This document shows positions 7,674 to 16,583 of a DNA stretch of 64,000 nt, piece by piece. The stretch is from Clavibacter sp. VKM Ac-2873 (GTDB lineage: Bacteria; Actinomycetota; Actinomycetes; Actinomycetales; Microbacteriaceae). Numbering within the stretch: the first letter of the stretch is position 1; the number at the start of each line of letters is the position of its first letter. The position numbers and the translations under genes are program-made. The stretch spans positions 127,577 to 191,576 of the forward strand of contig NZ_JADKRS010000005.1 of NCBI RefSeq assembly GCF_015351075.1, read 5' to 3'. Under the pieces are notes generated by a model, which searched no databases, was not told where the DNA came from, and worked only from the letters and a program-made list of their open reading frames with translations.

Positions 7674-9023
7674 ATGGATCCTGTTACGGGAAAGGCCGGG
7701 GGACGTCCCTCGGCATGGTCGAGGCGTCAGGTCCTCCTGGGCGGAGCGGCGGCCCTGGGCGGCGCGTTCCTGGTCGGGGGCCTCGCCGGCTGCGCACCCC
7801 AGGTGGCGTCGGCCGGCGGCATCGTCGACCTGAAGTACTGGCACCTGCTGTCCGGCGGCGACGGCATCCGCATGACGGAGATGGTGAAGGAGGCGAACGA
7901 CTCCGGCGGCGGGTTCGACGTCACGGCCACCGTCCTCGCCTGGGGCCAGCCGTACTACACGAAGCTCGCCATGGCGTCGGTGGGAGGCCGAGCCCCCGAC
8001 GTGGCCATCATGCACGCGGCCCGCGTGCCCGGGTTCGCGCCCGGCGGCCTGCTCGACCCGTGGGACACCGACAAGCTCGCCGAGCTCGGCGTCAGCCAGG
8101 CCGACTTCGAGCCGCGGGTGTGGGACAAGGGCGTCGTGGACGGGAAGCTGTACTCCATCGCCCTCGACAGCCACCCGTTCATCCTCATGTACAACACGGA
8201 CATCGCGGCCCAGGCGGGCGTCCTGGGCGGGGACGGCCGGCTCGAGGAGATCACGTCGCCCGACCGGTTCCTCGAGGTCATGCGGGCGATGCAGGCCGTC
8301 ACCGGCGAGCACGCCCTGAGCTACGGCTACCTCGGCGACGGCGCGCAGATGTGGCGGTTCTTCTACACGTTCTACAAGCAGATGGGCGGCGACATGGAGC
8401 TGCCCACGGGCGGCCAGGTCGTCTACGACCGCGACAAGGCCGTCGCGTCGCTCGAGTACATCCAGACCCTGCTCGACGGCACGATCGCCACGCCGAGCGG
8501 CGACGCCGGCACCGCGATCGCCGAGTTCGCCGGCGCCAAGAGCGGCGCCATCGTCACGGGAGTGTGGGAGCTCCCCACGTTCCAGAAGGCGAAGGTGCCG
8601 TTCGACGCGATGCCCATCCCGAACCTGTTCGGCACGCCCGCGACCTTCGCCGACTCGCACGCGTTCGTGCTCCCGCACCAGAGCTCGCCGGATCCGGTCA
8701 AGCGCGAGAGGACGTACGCCTTCGTCACGGACCTCCTGAAGAACTCGCTCCAGTGGGCGGGCGCCGGGCACATCCCGGCGTACAAGCCGGTCGTCGACAG
8801 CCCCGAGTACGCCGAGCTCCTGCCGCAGGCGCACTACGCGAACGCCGCCGAGCAGATCAACTACGACCCGGTGGCGTACTTCACCGGATCCGGCTCCGAC
8901 TTCCAGACGTACTTCGCCGAGAACGTGCAGAACGTGTTCCTCGGGCGCCAGGAGGCGGGCGAGGGCCTCGACGCCTTCATCCGGCAGATCGACGCGCTGC
9001 TCGCCAAGCCCAACCCCCTGTAG
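7674..9023 (+). CDS. extracellular sugar-binding lipoprotein (ABC, family 1)
   Basis: A 449-residue solute-binding protein. The N-terminus combines a twin-arginine signal (SRRQVLLGG, residues 16-24) with a lipobox ending LAGC40, so it is predicted to be Tat-exported and lipid-anchored. The mature part has family 1 (CUT1) features (DLKYWHLLSGGDG, PYYTKLAMASVGGRAPDVAI). ATG 7674 follows AAAGGAG (7661-7667); an upstream in-frame ATG at 7620 would run through the operator and is rejected. It heads an operon with two permeases and a GH51 enzyme, so arabino-oligosaccharides are the likely ligand. No ATPase gene is present. Confidence 0.92.
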   Translation: MDPVTGKAGGRPSAWSRRQVLLGGAAALGGAFLVGGLAGCAPQVASAGGIVDLKYWHLLSGGDGIRMTEMVKEANDSGGGFDVTATVLAWGQPYYTKLAMASVGGRAPDVAIMHAARVPGFAPGGLLDPWDTDKLAELGVSQADFEPRVWDKGVVDGKLYSIALDSHPFILMYNTDIAAQAGVLGGDGRLEEITSPDRFLEVMRAMQAVTGEHALSYGYLGDGAQMWRFFYTFYKQMGGDMELPTGGQVVYDRDKAVASLEYIQTLLDGTIATPSGDAGTAIAEFAGAKSGAIVTGVWELPTFQKAKVPFDAMPIPNLFGTPATFADSHAFVLPHQSSPDPVKRERTYAFVTDLLKNSLQWAGAGHIPAYKPVVDSPEYAELLPQAHYANAAEQINYDPVAYFTGSGSDFQTYFAENVQNVFLGRQEAGEGLDAFIRQIDALLAKPNPL

Positions 9024-9102
9024 GGCCCGACCGGCCTCGCGGTCGCCGCCCGTGCGCGGCGTCGCACCCCTCTTCCCAGCGAAACGACGAAGGAGTCCAC
9101 TC

Positions 9103-10047
9103 GTGACGACAGCAGCACCACCCACCCCGGTCGCCCCCGCGGCCGGATCCCCGTCCCCGCGGCCCGCCGTGGGCAGCCCGAAGACCCGGGCCAAGGAGCA
9201 GACCCAGGGCATGCTCTTCATCGCCCCGTTCCTCATCACCTTCCTGGTGTTCCTGGTCTGGCCGGTGCTCTACGGCTTCTACCAGAGCCTCACCGGGCAG
9301 AGCCTCACGGGCGCCAACAGCGAGCTCATCGGCTTCGCGAACTACGCCGAGGCATTCGGCGACTCCCAGATGTGGCGCTCGCTCGGCAACACCGTGGTGT
9401 TCACGATCGCGAGCACCATCCCGCTCCTCGTCGTCGGCCTCGTGCTCGCGCTCCTCGTGAACCTCGGGCTCCCGGGCCAGTGGCTCTGGCGGCTCGCGTT
9501 CTTCCTCCCGTTCCTGCTCGCCTCCACGGTCGTGTCGCTGTTCTGGCTCTGGATGTACAACCCGCAGCTCGGCGTCGTCAACGCGATCGCCGGCGCGTTC
9601 GGCCTCCCGCAGCCCGCGTGGTTGCAGGACCCGAACGTCGCCATGACGAGCGTCGTCGTCACCACCGTGTGGTGGACCGTCGGGTTCAACTTCCTCATCT
9701 ACCTGGCGGCGCTGCAGAACATCCCCGACCAGCAGTACGAGGCGGCCGCGCTCGACGGCGCGGGGAAGTGGCGGCAGCTGTTCTCCATCACGATCCCGCA
9801 GCTCGCCCCGACCACCGCGCTCCTCGCCATCCTGCAGGTGCTCGCGTCGCTCAAGGTCTTCGACCAGATCTACCAGATGACGCAGGGCGGCCCGGGCGGC
9901 GCGACCCGGCCCATCGTCCAGTACGTCTTCGAGACCGGGTTCACCGGCTTCCGCTTCGGCTACTCGGCCGCCATCTCGTACATCTTCTTCGCCCTGATCG
10001 TGGTCATCTCGGTCATCCAGTTCACCGCCACCCGGAGGAAGTCATGA
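9103..10047 (+). CDS. sugar ABC transporter permease, MalF type
   Basis: A 314-residue membrane protein with six predicted membrane segments and the permease coupling motif EAAALDGAGKWRQLFSITIP, which contacts the ATPase. The start is GTG 9103 with SD GAAGGAG (9088-9094); an in-frame ATG at 9052 has no SD and adds a non-family sequence. It partners the following MalG-type permease, whose ATG overlaps this stop codon by 4 nt. With the preceding lipoprotein it forms a CUT1 importer, probably for arabinosides. Confidence 0.92.
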   Translation: MTTAAPPTPVAPAAGSPSPRPAVGSPKTRAKEQTQGMLFIAPFLITFLVFLVWPVLYGFYQSLTGQSLTGANSELIGFANYAEAFGDSQMWRSLGNTVVFTIASTIPLLVVGLVLALLVNLGLPGQWLWRLAFFLPFLLASTVVSLFWLWMYNPQLGVVNAIAGAFGLPQPAWLQDPNVAMTSVVVTTVWWTVGFNFLIYLAALQNIPDQQYEAAALDGAGKWRQLFSITIPQLAPTTALLAILQVLASLKVFDQIYQMTQGGPGGATRPIVQYVFETGFTGFRFGYSAAISYIFFALIVVISVIQFTATRRKS

Positions 10048-10964
10048 CCACCGCGACCCGTCCCGCCTTCTCCTCCGGCACGCTCGCCCGGAGGCCCGCG
10101 ACCCGCGTCGCCGCCCGGCAGGGCCGCACGGGCACGCCGAGGTTCCAGCCCTCGCGGATCGCCGCGCTCCTGATCCTCATCGTGCTCGCCGCCGCGTGGC
10201 TGCTGCCGTTCCTGTGGGCGGTGCTCACGTCGTTCAAGTCGGAGACCGACGCCGCGGCGTTCCCCGTGACGATCCTCCCCGCCGGCGGATTCACGCTCGA
10301 CGCCTACGCGGCGGTGCTGAACGGCGGGACGATCCCGCTGTGGACCTGGAACAGCCTGCTCACCAGCACGGTGATCACGGCCGTGGCGGTCGTGTTCTCG
10401 GCGCTCGCCGGCTACGCGCTCAGCCGCATCGACTTCCGCGGCCGCAAGCTGCTGATGGGCGCGATCGTGGCGTCGATCATCATCCCGCCGCAGATCCTCA
10501 TCGTCCCGCTGTTCTACCAGATGCTGTCGTTCAACCTGGTGGACACCCTCTGGGCCGTGATCCTGCCGCAGATCGTGCAGCCGGCCATGGTCTTCATCCT
10601 GAAGGCGTTCTTCGACCAGATCCCGATCGAGCTGGAGGACGCCGCGCGCGTCGACGGCGCCGGACGCGTGCGCGTGTTCCTGCAGATCGTGATGCCGCTG
10701 TCGCGCCCCATCCTCTCGGCGGTCGCGATCTTCGTCTTCATCGGCGCGTGGAACAACTTCCTCTGGCCCTTCATCGCCACGAACGACTCCACGCTCATGA
10801 CCCTGCCGGTCGGCCTGCAGACGGTGAAGAACGCCTACGGGATCCAGTACGCCCAGAACATGGCCTCGGCCGTGCTCGCCGCGCTGCCGCTGATCCTGGT
10901 GTTCCTCTTCTTCCAGCGCCAGATCATCAAGGGCATCTCGACCACCGGGTTCGGCGGGCAGTGA
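10044..10964 (+). CDS. sugar ABC transporter permease, MalG type
   Basis: A 306-residue membrane protein with six predicted membrane segments and the EAA motif ELEDAARVDGAGRVRVFLQI. Its ATG overlaps the upstream permease stop (ATGA at 10044-10047) and is preceded by GGAGGAAG, so the two permeases should be made in equal amounts. Residues 20-35 of the N-terminal cytosolic arm are Arg-rich. It lies 88 nt upstream of the arabinofuranosidase gene, the last of the operon. The missing ATPase is probably a shared MsiK-type protein. Confidence 0.92.
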   Translation: MTTATRPAFSSGTLARRPATRVAARQGRTGTPRFQPSRIAALLILIVLAAAWLLPFLWAVLTSFKSETDAAAFPVTILPAGGFTLDAYAAVLNGGTIPLWTWNSLLTSTVITAVAVVFSALAGYALSRIDFRGRKLLMGAIVASIIIPPQILIVPLFYQMLSFNLVDTLWAVILPQIVQPAMVFILKAFFDQIPIELEDAARVDGAGRVRVFLQIVMPLSRPILSAVAIFVFIGAWNNFLWPFIATNDSTLMTLPVGLQTVKNAYGIQYAQNMASAVLAALPLILVFLFFQRQIIKGISTTGFGGQ

Positions 10965-11052
10965 CCCGCGCAGCGCCCGCGACCCCGACCGACCGATCCA
11001 CCCACCTCGCCCGGGACGCACGCGCCCGGGCCGCGCGCCCAGGAGGACGCCC

Positions 11053-12591
11053 ATGACCCGCGCCCGCATCACCATCGACCGCGACTTCACCGTCGGCGAC
11101 GTGCCCCGCCGGCTCTTCGGCTCGTTCGTCGAGCACATGGGCCGCTGCGTCTACACCGGCATCTACGAGCCGGGCCATCCGACCGCCACGCCCGAGGGCT
11201 ACCGGCAGGACGTGCTCGACCTCACGAAGGAGCTCGGCGCCACCGTCGTGCGCTATCCCGGCGGCAACTTCGTCTCCGGGTACGACTGGGAGGACGGCGT
11301 GGGTCCGGTCGCGGACCGGCCCCGCCGCCTCGACGGCGCGTGGCACACGGTGGAGGCCAACGCCTTCGGCCTGCACGAGTTCGTCGGCTGGTCGAAGGCG
11401 GCCGGCGTCGAGGTGATGGAGGCCATCAACCTGGGCACGCGCGGCGTCGACGCGGCGCGCTCGCTCGTGGAGTACGCGAACCACCCCGGCGGGTCGAAGC
11501 ACTCCGACATGCGGCGGAGGAACGGGGCCGAGGAGCCCTTCGACATCAAGCTCTGGTGCCTCGGCAACGAGATGGACGGACCGTGGCAGATCGGCCACAA
11601 GACCGCGGACGAGTACGGCCGCCTCGCGCAGGAGGCGGGCAAGGCCATGCGGCTCGTGGATCCGACCATCGAGCTGGTCGCGTGCGGCAGCTCCAACTCG
11701 GGCATGCCGACGTTCGGCCAGTGGGAGCAGACCGTGCTCGGCCACACGTACGACGTCGTCGACTACGTCTCGCTGCACGCCTACTACCAGGAGCACGAGG
11801 GCGACGTGCGGAGCTTCCTCGCGAGCAGCGTGGACATGGACTTCTTCATCGAGTCCGTCGTCGCGACGGCCGATGCGACCGGCGCGCGCCTCAAGAACAG
11901 GAAGCGGATCGACCTCTCGTTCGACGAGTGGAACGTCTGGTACCAGCGCGGGCTCGACGGCGAGGACCAGCCGCACCGCATCGAGGAGGCGGGCTGGCGC
12001 GAGCATCCGCGGGTCATCGAGGACGAGTACAGCGTCACCGACGCGGTGGTCGTGGGCACGCTCCTCAACTCGCTGCTGCGGCACGGCGACCGGGTGAAGA
12101 TCGCGAACCAGGCGCAGCTCGTGAACGTGATCGCGCCGATCCGCAGCGAGGAGGGCGGGCCCGCCTGGCGGCAGTCGATCTTCTGGCCGTTCGCCCGGAT
12201 GGCGCAGCTCGCGACCGGCCGGATCCTCCGGGTCGAGGTCGACAGCGACCGCTACGACAACGACCGGTTCGGCACGGCCGACGTGGTCGACGTGAGCGCC
12301 ACCTGGGATGACGAGGCCGGCACCGTCTCGCTCTTCCTCGCCAACCGCGGGCTCGAGGAGGATGCGTCGACCGAGGTCGCGCTGCGCGGCCTCGACGCCG
12401 GGCGGATCCTCCGGGCCGAGGTACTGCGCGTCCCCGAGGGCGGCGACCGGCACTCGAGCAACACGCTCGAGTCGGGCGAGCAGGTCGGCCTCGTGCCGCT
12501 CGAGGGCGTGAGCGCCGAGGGCGGGCGCCTCACGCTCACGCTGCCGGCGCTCTCGTGGGCGGTCGTCGTGCTGGACGTGACCCGCAGCTGA
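11053..12591 (+). CDS. abfA: alpha-L-arabinofuranosidase, GH51
   Basis: A 512-residue cytoplasmic glycosidase (no signal peptide). It has a (beta/alpha)8 barrel and a C-terminal beta domain of family GH51. The early family motif GSFVEHMGRCVYTGIYEP is present. Acid/base Glu173 lies in CLGNEMDGPW and nucleophile Glu292 in FDEWNVWY, close to the spacing in characterised GH51 enzymes. It releases terminal L-arabinose from short arabinosides brought in by the ABC importer encoded just upstream. ATG 11053 follows CAGGAGGA. A strong hairpin (12602-12646) ends the operon. Confidence 0.95.
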   Translation: MTRARITIDRDFTVGDVPRRLFGSFVEHMGRCVYTGIYEPGHPTATPEGYRQDVLDLTKELGATVVRYPGGNFVSGYDWEDGVGPVADRPRRLDGAWHTVEANAFGLHEFVGWSKAAGVEVMEAINLGTRGVDAARSLVEYANHPGGSKHSDMRRRNGAEEPFDIKLWCLGNEMDGPWQIGHKTADEYGRLAQEAGKAMRLVDPTIELVACGSSNSGMPTFGQWEQTVLGHTYDVVDYVSLHAYYQEHEGDVRSFLASSVDMDFFIESVVATADATGARLKNRKRIDLSFDEWNVWYQRGLDGEDQPHRIEEAGWREHPRVIEDEYSVTDAVVVGTLLNSLLRHGDRVKIANQAQLVNVIAPIRSEEGGPAWRQSIFWPFARMAQLATGRILRVEVDSDRYDNDRFGTADVVDVSATWDDEAGTVSLFLANRGLEEDASTEVALRGLDAGRILRAEVLRVPEGGDRHSSNTLESGEQVGLVPLEGVSAEGGRLTLTLPALSWAVVVLDVTRS

Positions 12592-12601
12592 CCCGACCAC
12601 G

Positions 12602-12646
12602 ACGACGACGGCCGGCCCTGCGCGATGCAGGGCCGGCCGTCGTCGT
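12602..12646. terminator. bidirectional terminator hairpin
   Basis: A perfect 20-bp stem (12602-12621 with 12627-12646) around the loop GCGAT, between convergent genes. It has no T-tract; followed by GGGGGAG, it is a GC-only stem as is common in actinobacteria. Confidence 0.75.
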
Positions 12647-12660
12647 GGGGGAGCGGTCGA

Positions 12661-14286
12661 TCAGCTCACGGGGCCCTCGGTGAGGGTCACGGTGCCGGTC
12701 TTCGCGGCGCCGGCCGCGGTGGTCCAGCCGAGCTCCACCGACTCGCCGGGCTTGTGCGCGGAGATCGCGGCGCTGAGCTCGGACGCCGAGGCGACGGCCT
12801 TCCCGTCGACCGAGGTGACGACGTCGCCCTGGCCGATGCCCGCCTTCGCGGCACCGGATCCGTCGACGACGCCCTGCACGGGCGCCCCCGCGACGGTGCC
12901 CGCGCCGTTCGCGAGCAGCACGCCGAGGAACGCCGGGTAGCCGATCCGCACCGTGCCGGACTCCGTGCCGCTCTCGATCTGCTTCGCGATGCCCATGGCC
13001 TTCTCGATCGGGATGGCGAAGCCGGCGATCTGCGCGGAGCCGGAGGAGGCGGCGGTGTCGATGCCGACGACCTCGCCCTGCGCGTCCACGAGCGGCCCAC
13101 CGGAGTCGCCGGAGACGATCGCCGCGTCCGTCTGGATCAGGTCGGTGAGCGTCTCGCCCGCGGCCGTGCCCTCGGACTGCGTGGTGATGGTCTGCCCGAG
13201 CGCGGTGACCTGGCCGGTCGCCGCGGTGAGCGTGCCGGTGCCGCCCGCGTTGCCGACCCCCGTGACGGCCTCGCCCACTTGGGCGCCGTCGGTGTCGAGC
13301 TTCGCCGGCGTGAGGCCGGACGCGCCCTCGAGCTTCAGGACCGCGACGTCGTTCGTGGCGTCGGTGCCGACGACCTTCGCGACGTAGGCCTTGCCGGTCG
13401 ACTCGACCGTGACGCGGATGCTGGTCGCGCCGCTGACGACGTGGTTGTTCGTGAGGATCGTGCCGTCGGACGACAGGATGATGCCCGTGCCCGCGCCGGC
13501 GGCGTTCTCGTAGGTGAGCGCGGAGTCGATGGTGACGACGCCGGACATCTGCGCGGTGGTCGCCTCGGGCGAGGTGACGGACGTGCCCCTCCCGGTGCCG
13601 GACTGCGCGCCGGATCCGGATCCCGAGCCTGAGCCGTCGCCGGATCCCTGCCCGGGCACCCTGGTCGTGCCGCGGCCGAAGCCCTGGCCGGGTGTGAACG
13701 AGCCCGGGTCCTGGATCTGCGTGCTCCCGGCCTGCGCGCTCGAGCGGCCGAGGTCGGCCATGAAGCCCACCGCGGTGCCGCTGCCGAAGGAGAGGAGGAG
13801 CGCGAGGGCGGACGCGCCGGCGATGAGGCCCGTGCGGAGGCCGCGGCGCATGCGCTTCGGCGGGACGGGGTTGCCGGCCGCGTCGACGGCGAGGGGGCGT
13901 CCGAAGGCGTCGGTCGCGGGGGCGGGCCACGGCGATCCGGCGGGGTGGCCGCCCGCGGGCATCGCGGTGGCGTAGGCGGCGGTGGGGTGCTGTGCGGTGG
14001 GCTGCTGCGCGGTGGGGGCGCCGGCGCCGACCGCGGGGCCCGCGGTGGCGTGCGCGTCGGTCGGGGCGGTCCACGATGCGGCGGTGGCGGGCGCGCGGGG
14101 CGCGGCGGGTGCGGCGGGGCCGTCGGTCGCGGGACCGGCGGGTGCCGGCCAGGCGGGCTGGCCGGTCGCGGGCGAGCCGTCGGCCGCGGCAGGCGCGGCG
14201 GCCGGGGTCGCGTCGTCGGCGGGGCGGGTGGCGTCGATGGGGGCCTCGTCCGGACGTCCGGTCGGCTCCTGGGGTGTCTCGTTCAT
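12661..14286 (-). CDS. HtrA/DegP-like serine protease with PDZ domain
   Basis: A 541-residue membrane-anchored protease. There is a disordered Pro/Ala/Thr-rich cytoplasmic N-terminus (1-145), one membrane segment (about 150-172), a Gly/Ser linker, a trypsin-like domain and a C-terminal PDZ domain (from about 440). The triad is visible: His282 (TNNHVV), Asp313 (NDVAVLKL) and Ser395 (SGDSGGPLV). Proteases of this kind act outside the membrane in protein quality control. The start ATG 14286 has the SD GAAGGA; the open frame runs much further upstream, but that part is a shadow of other genes. It is convergent with the GH51 gene and shares its terminator hairpin. Confidence 0.92.
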   Translation of the reverse strand: MNETPQEPTGRPDEAPIDATRPADDATPAAAPAAADGSPATGQPAWPAPAGPATDGPAAPAAPRAPATAASWTAPTDAHATAGPAVGAGAPTAQQPTAQHPTAAYATAMPAGGHPAGSPWPAPATDAFGRPLAVDAAGNPVPPKRMRRGLRTGLIAGASALALLLSFGSGTAVGFMADLGRSSAQAGSTQIQDPGSFTPGQGFGRGTTRVPGQGSGDGSGSGSGSGAQSGTGRGTSVTSPEATTAQMSGVVTIDSALTYENAAGAGTGIILSSDGTILTNNHVVSGATSIRVTVESTGKAYVAKVVGTDATNDVAVLKLEGASGLTPAKLDTDGAQVGEAVTGVGNAGGTGTLTAATGQVTALGQTITTQSEGTAAGETLTDLIQTDAAIVSGDSGGPLVDAQGEVVGIDTAASSGSAQIAGFAIPIEKAMGIAKQIESGTESGTVRIGYPAFLGVLLANGAGTVAGAPVQGVVDGSGAAKAGIGQGDVVTSVDGKAVASASELSAAISAHKPGESVELGWTTAAGAAKTGTVTLTEGPVS

Positions 14287-14421
14287 GACGGGTCCTTCGT
14301 GTCTCGGCTGGCCCGTTGGGGGCCATGAGGAGATCACACCCGGCGACCCTATGAGCACCCCATGACGGGCACGAGCGTCCGCCATGCATCCTGGGCCCTG
14401 CCCGGGCGTACCCTGAACGGC

Positions 14422-14943
14422 ATGACGCGAAGGTCGGACGGGGACGGTGGGCCGGCCGACGTGGATCCCCGGTTCGACCCGGCGTTCCAGCGGTCCGCGG
14501 CACCGGCACCGGGACCGCGTCCACATACGGATCCCGAGACGCGCGTCGGCGCCGACGGGCCGGCCGCGCCGAGCCCGGTCGGGGAACCCGCGCCCGAGAC
14601 GACGTCGCCGGCCGGGCCGCGCGACCAGCCGACCGACGTACCCGCCCTCGCCGCCTGGCTCGCCCCGGTGCTCTGGATCCTCGCCGTCGCCTTCCCCGCC
14701 GCGGGCCTCGGCCTGCGCGCGCTCGCCGCCGGGATCACGACCTCGATGCCGTACTCCAGCTTCGGCGACCCGCTGGGGGAGCGCTGGCTCCTCGAGCTCG
14801 TGCCCCTGCTCGTGACCCTGGCGCCCGGCATCGTCGCGGGCGGGCCGATGGCCGTGATCGCCGCGCTCGCCGTGCACGCCCTGCGCCGTCGGCCAGCCGA
14901 CGAGACGATGGGCGACAGCGGGGGCGACCGCCGCCGCGCGTAG
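14422..14943 (+). CDS. small membrane protein, function unknown
   Basis: A 173-residue protein with a disordered, Pro/Ala-rich N-terminal half (about 1-75) followed by two long hydrophobic stretches (LAAWLAPVLWILAVAFPAAG and VPLLVTLAPGIVAGGPM) and a short basic tail. It has no recognised domain. ATG 14422 is chosen because TACCCT (14409-14414) ends 8 nt before it and no SD is present; the longer in-frame start at 14362 lacks any signal. Its stop codon TAG is part of the -10 hexamer of the next gene. Confidence 0.65.
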   Translation: MTRRSDGDGGPADVDPRFDPAFQRSAAPAPGPRPHTDPETRVGADGPAAPSPVGEPAPETTSPAGPRDQPTDVPALAAWLAPVLWILAVAFPAAGLGLRALAAGITTSMPYSSFGDPLGERWLLELVPLLVTLAPGIVAGGPMAVIAALAVHALRRRPADETMGDSGGDRRRA

Positions 14944-14952
14944 GCTCGACGC

Positions 14953-15945
14953 ATGGAGCAGAGAAGCCTCGGCAGGACCCATCGGAACGTCTCGGTCATC
15001 GGACTCGGGACCTGGCAGCTCGGCGGGGACTGGGGTGACGTCGCCGAGGACGACGCGCTCGCCGTGCTCGACGCGGCGGCCGACGCGGGCATCACCTTCT
15101 TCGACACGGCCGACGTCTACGGCGACGGCCGCAGCGAGACGATCATCGGATCCTGGCTCCGCGCGCACCCGGACGCCGGCGTCACGGTCGCGACCAAGAT
15201 GGGCCGCCGCGACGCGCAGGACCCCGCGAACTTCACCCTCGACCGCTTCCGCGAGTGGACCGACCGCTCGCGCCGGAACCTCGGCGTCGACACGCTCGAC
15301 CTCGTCCAGCTGCACTGCCCGCCCACGCCCGTGTTCTCGAGCGACCGCGTGCACGACGCCCTCGACGAGCTCGTCGCCGATGGCGCGATCGCGTCCTACG
15401 GCGTGAGCGTCGAGACGACCGACGAGGCCCTCCTCGCCATCGCGCGCCCCGGCGTCGCGAGCGTGCAGATCATCCTCAACGCGTTCCGCCTCAAGCCGCT
15501 CGACCGCGTGCTGCCGGCCGCCGTCGAGGCGGGCGTCGGGGTCATCGCGCGCGTGCCGCTGGCGTCCGGGCTCCTCAGCGGCCGCTACACCGCGGACACC
15601 ACCTTCGCCGAGACCGACCACCGCAACTTCAACCGACAGGGCGCCGCCTTCGACGTGGGGGAGACGTTCTCGGGCGTCGACTACGACGACGGCGTGGCCG
15701 CGGCCCGGGAGTTCGCGGCCGCTGCGCACGAGGCCGCGCCCGACCTCACGCCGGCGCAGGTGGCGCTCGCCTGGATCGTGCAGCGCGAGGGCGTCTCCAC
15801 GGTGATCCCCGGGGCCCGCAACGCGGAGCAGGCCCGGGCCAACGCGCGCGCCGGCGACGCCCCCGCGCTCGGCGAGGTCTTCGAGCGCCAGGTGGCGGAC
15901 GTGTACGACCGGTACTTCCGCGCCGCGGTGCATCCGCGCTGGTAG
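14953..15945 (+). CDS. aldo/keto reductase
   Basis: A 330-residue NADPH-dependent oxidoreductase with the AKR barrel. The catalytic tetrad is recognisable: Asp/Tyr in FFDTADVYGDGRSE, Lys in VATKMGRRD and His in LVQLHCPP; the C-terminal cofactor-binding motif is STVIPGARNAEQARAN. The physiological substrate is unknown. TAGGCT (14941-14946), which includes the upstream stop codon, ends 7 nt before ATG 14953, so the mRNA is probably leaderless. A 17-bp terminator stem follows. Confidence 0.92.
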   Translation: MEQRSLGRTHRNVSVIGLGTWQLGGDWGDVAEDDALAVLDAAADAGITFFDTADVYGDGRSETIIGSWLRAHPDAGVTVATKMGRRDAQDPANFTLDRFREWTDRSRRNLGVDTLDLVQLHCPPTPVFSSDRVHDALDELVADGAIASYGVSVETTDEALLAIARPGVASVQIILNAFRLKPLDRVLPAAVEAGVGVIARVPLASGLLSGRYTADTTFAETDHRNFNRQGAAFDVGETFSGVDYDDGVAAAREFAAAAHEAAPDLTPAQVALAWIVQREGVSTVIPGARNAEQARANARAGDAPALGEVFERQVADVYDRYFRAAVHPRW

Positions 15946-15959
15946 TCCCGCCGGATGTG

Positions 15960-15996
15960 CGACGGCCCCGGTCAGCGATGCTGACCGGGGCCGTCG
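15960..15996. terminator. bidirectional terminator hairpin
   Basis: A 17-bp stem (15960-15976 with 15980-15996) around the 3-nt loop GAT, between the convergent aldo/keto reductase and lipoprotein genes. No T-tract. Confidence 0.75.
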
Positions 15997-16010
15997 TCCG
16001 TGCGGATGCG

Positions 16011-16484
16011 CTACTGCAGCTGGTCGCAGGCGGTCGACATCTGCGTCTTCAGCTCGTCGCTGATCGGCTGGCCGACGCCGGGCGCGAGCTGGTCGGCGAG
16101 GGCCGTGATCTGCTGGCCGGCCGCCGCGGCGCCGCTCTCGGTGGAGGCGGAGATCTCGGTGCCGAGGTCGCGGAACGCCTGCACGTCGGACTCCTCGAGC
16201 GTGGACTTGTCCTTGAGGCCGCACGCGATGTCGCGGGTCTTCGCGGCGATGGCCTCCCGGGATCCGGACGCGGCGGCGTCGCCGGAGCCGGCGTCCGCGC
16301 TCGACTCGGGCGTGGGGCTCGCGGCGTCGGCGGAGGCGCTCGCGGAGGCGGAGGGCGTGGGGGTCGCGGCGTCGTCGGCGGCCGGCGAGCTGCAGCCGGC
16401 GAGCGCGAGGCCGAGCACGAGGCCCAGCCCGGCGATCCCGGCGCGCAGGCGGCGCGTGGTCTGAGGGGTCTGCGGAGAGGTCAT
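16011..16484 (-). CDS. putative lipoprotein, function unknown
   Basis: A 157-residue protein with an Arg-containing signal (TTRRLRAG), a hydrophobic core and lipobox LAGC31. A Ser/Ala/Asp/Thr-rich spacer of about 50 residues follows, then a helical C-terminal domain of about 90 residues with two cysteines (DIACGLKDKST and STACDQLQ) that may form a disulfide. Nothing identifies a ligand. On the minus strand TAGTGT (16496-16491) ends 7 nt before the ATG, so it is probably leaderless. Confidence 0.8.
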   Translation of the reverse strand: MTSPQTPQTTRRLRAGIAGLGLVLGLALAGCSSPAADDAATPTPSASASASADAASPTPESSADAGSGDAAASGSREAIAAKTRDIACGLKDKSTLEESDVQAFRDLGTEISASTESGAAAAGQQITALADQLAPGVGQPISDELKTQMSTACDQLQ

Positions 16485-16583
16485 GCCCTCACACTATCCA
16501 GCGCGAGGGGTCGTTTTTCCGCGGGGGCGGAGACTCTGGGGCGCGGATCCGGCCGGGCATCGCCCACGTGGCCGGATCGGCCG

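Noticed and set aside
12536-14524. Arg/His-rich 662-codon minus-strand frame
   Set aside because: It is an alternative frame of the HtrA gene; the composition is a GC-skew artefact.
14287-16224. Long minus-strand extension of the HtrA reading frame
   Set aside because: It lies antisense to the aldo/keto reductase and membrane protein genes and lacks family homology; ATG 14286 has a clear SD and begins the real protein.
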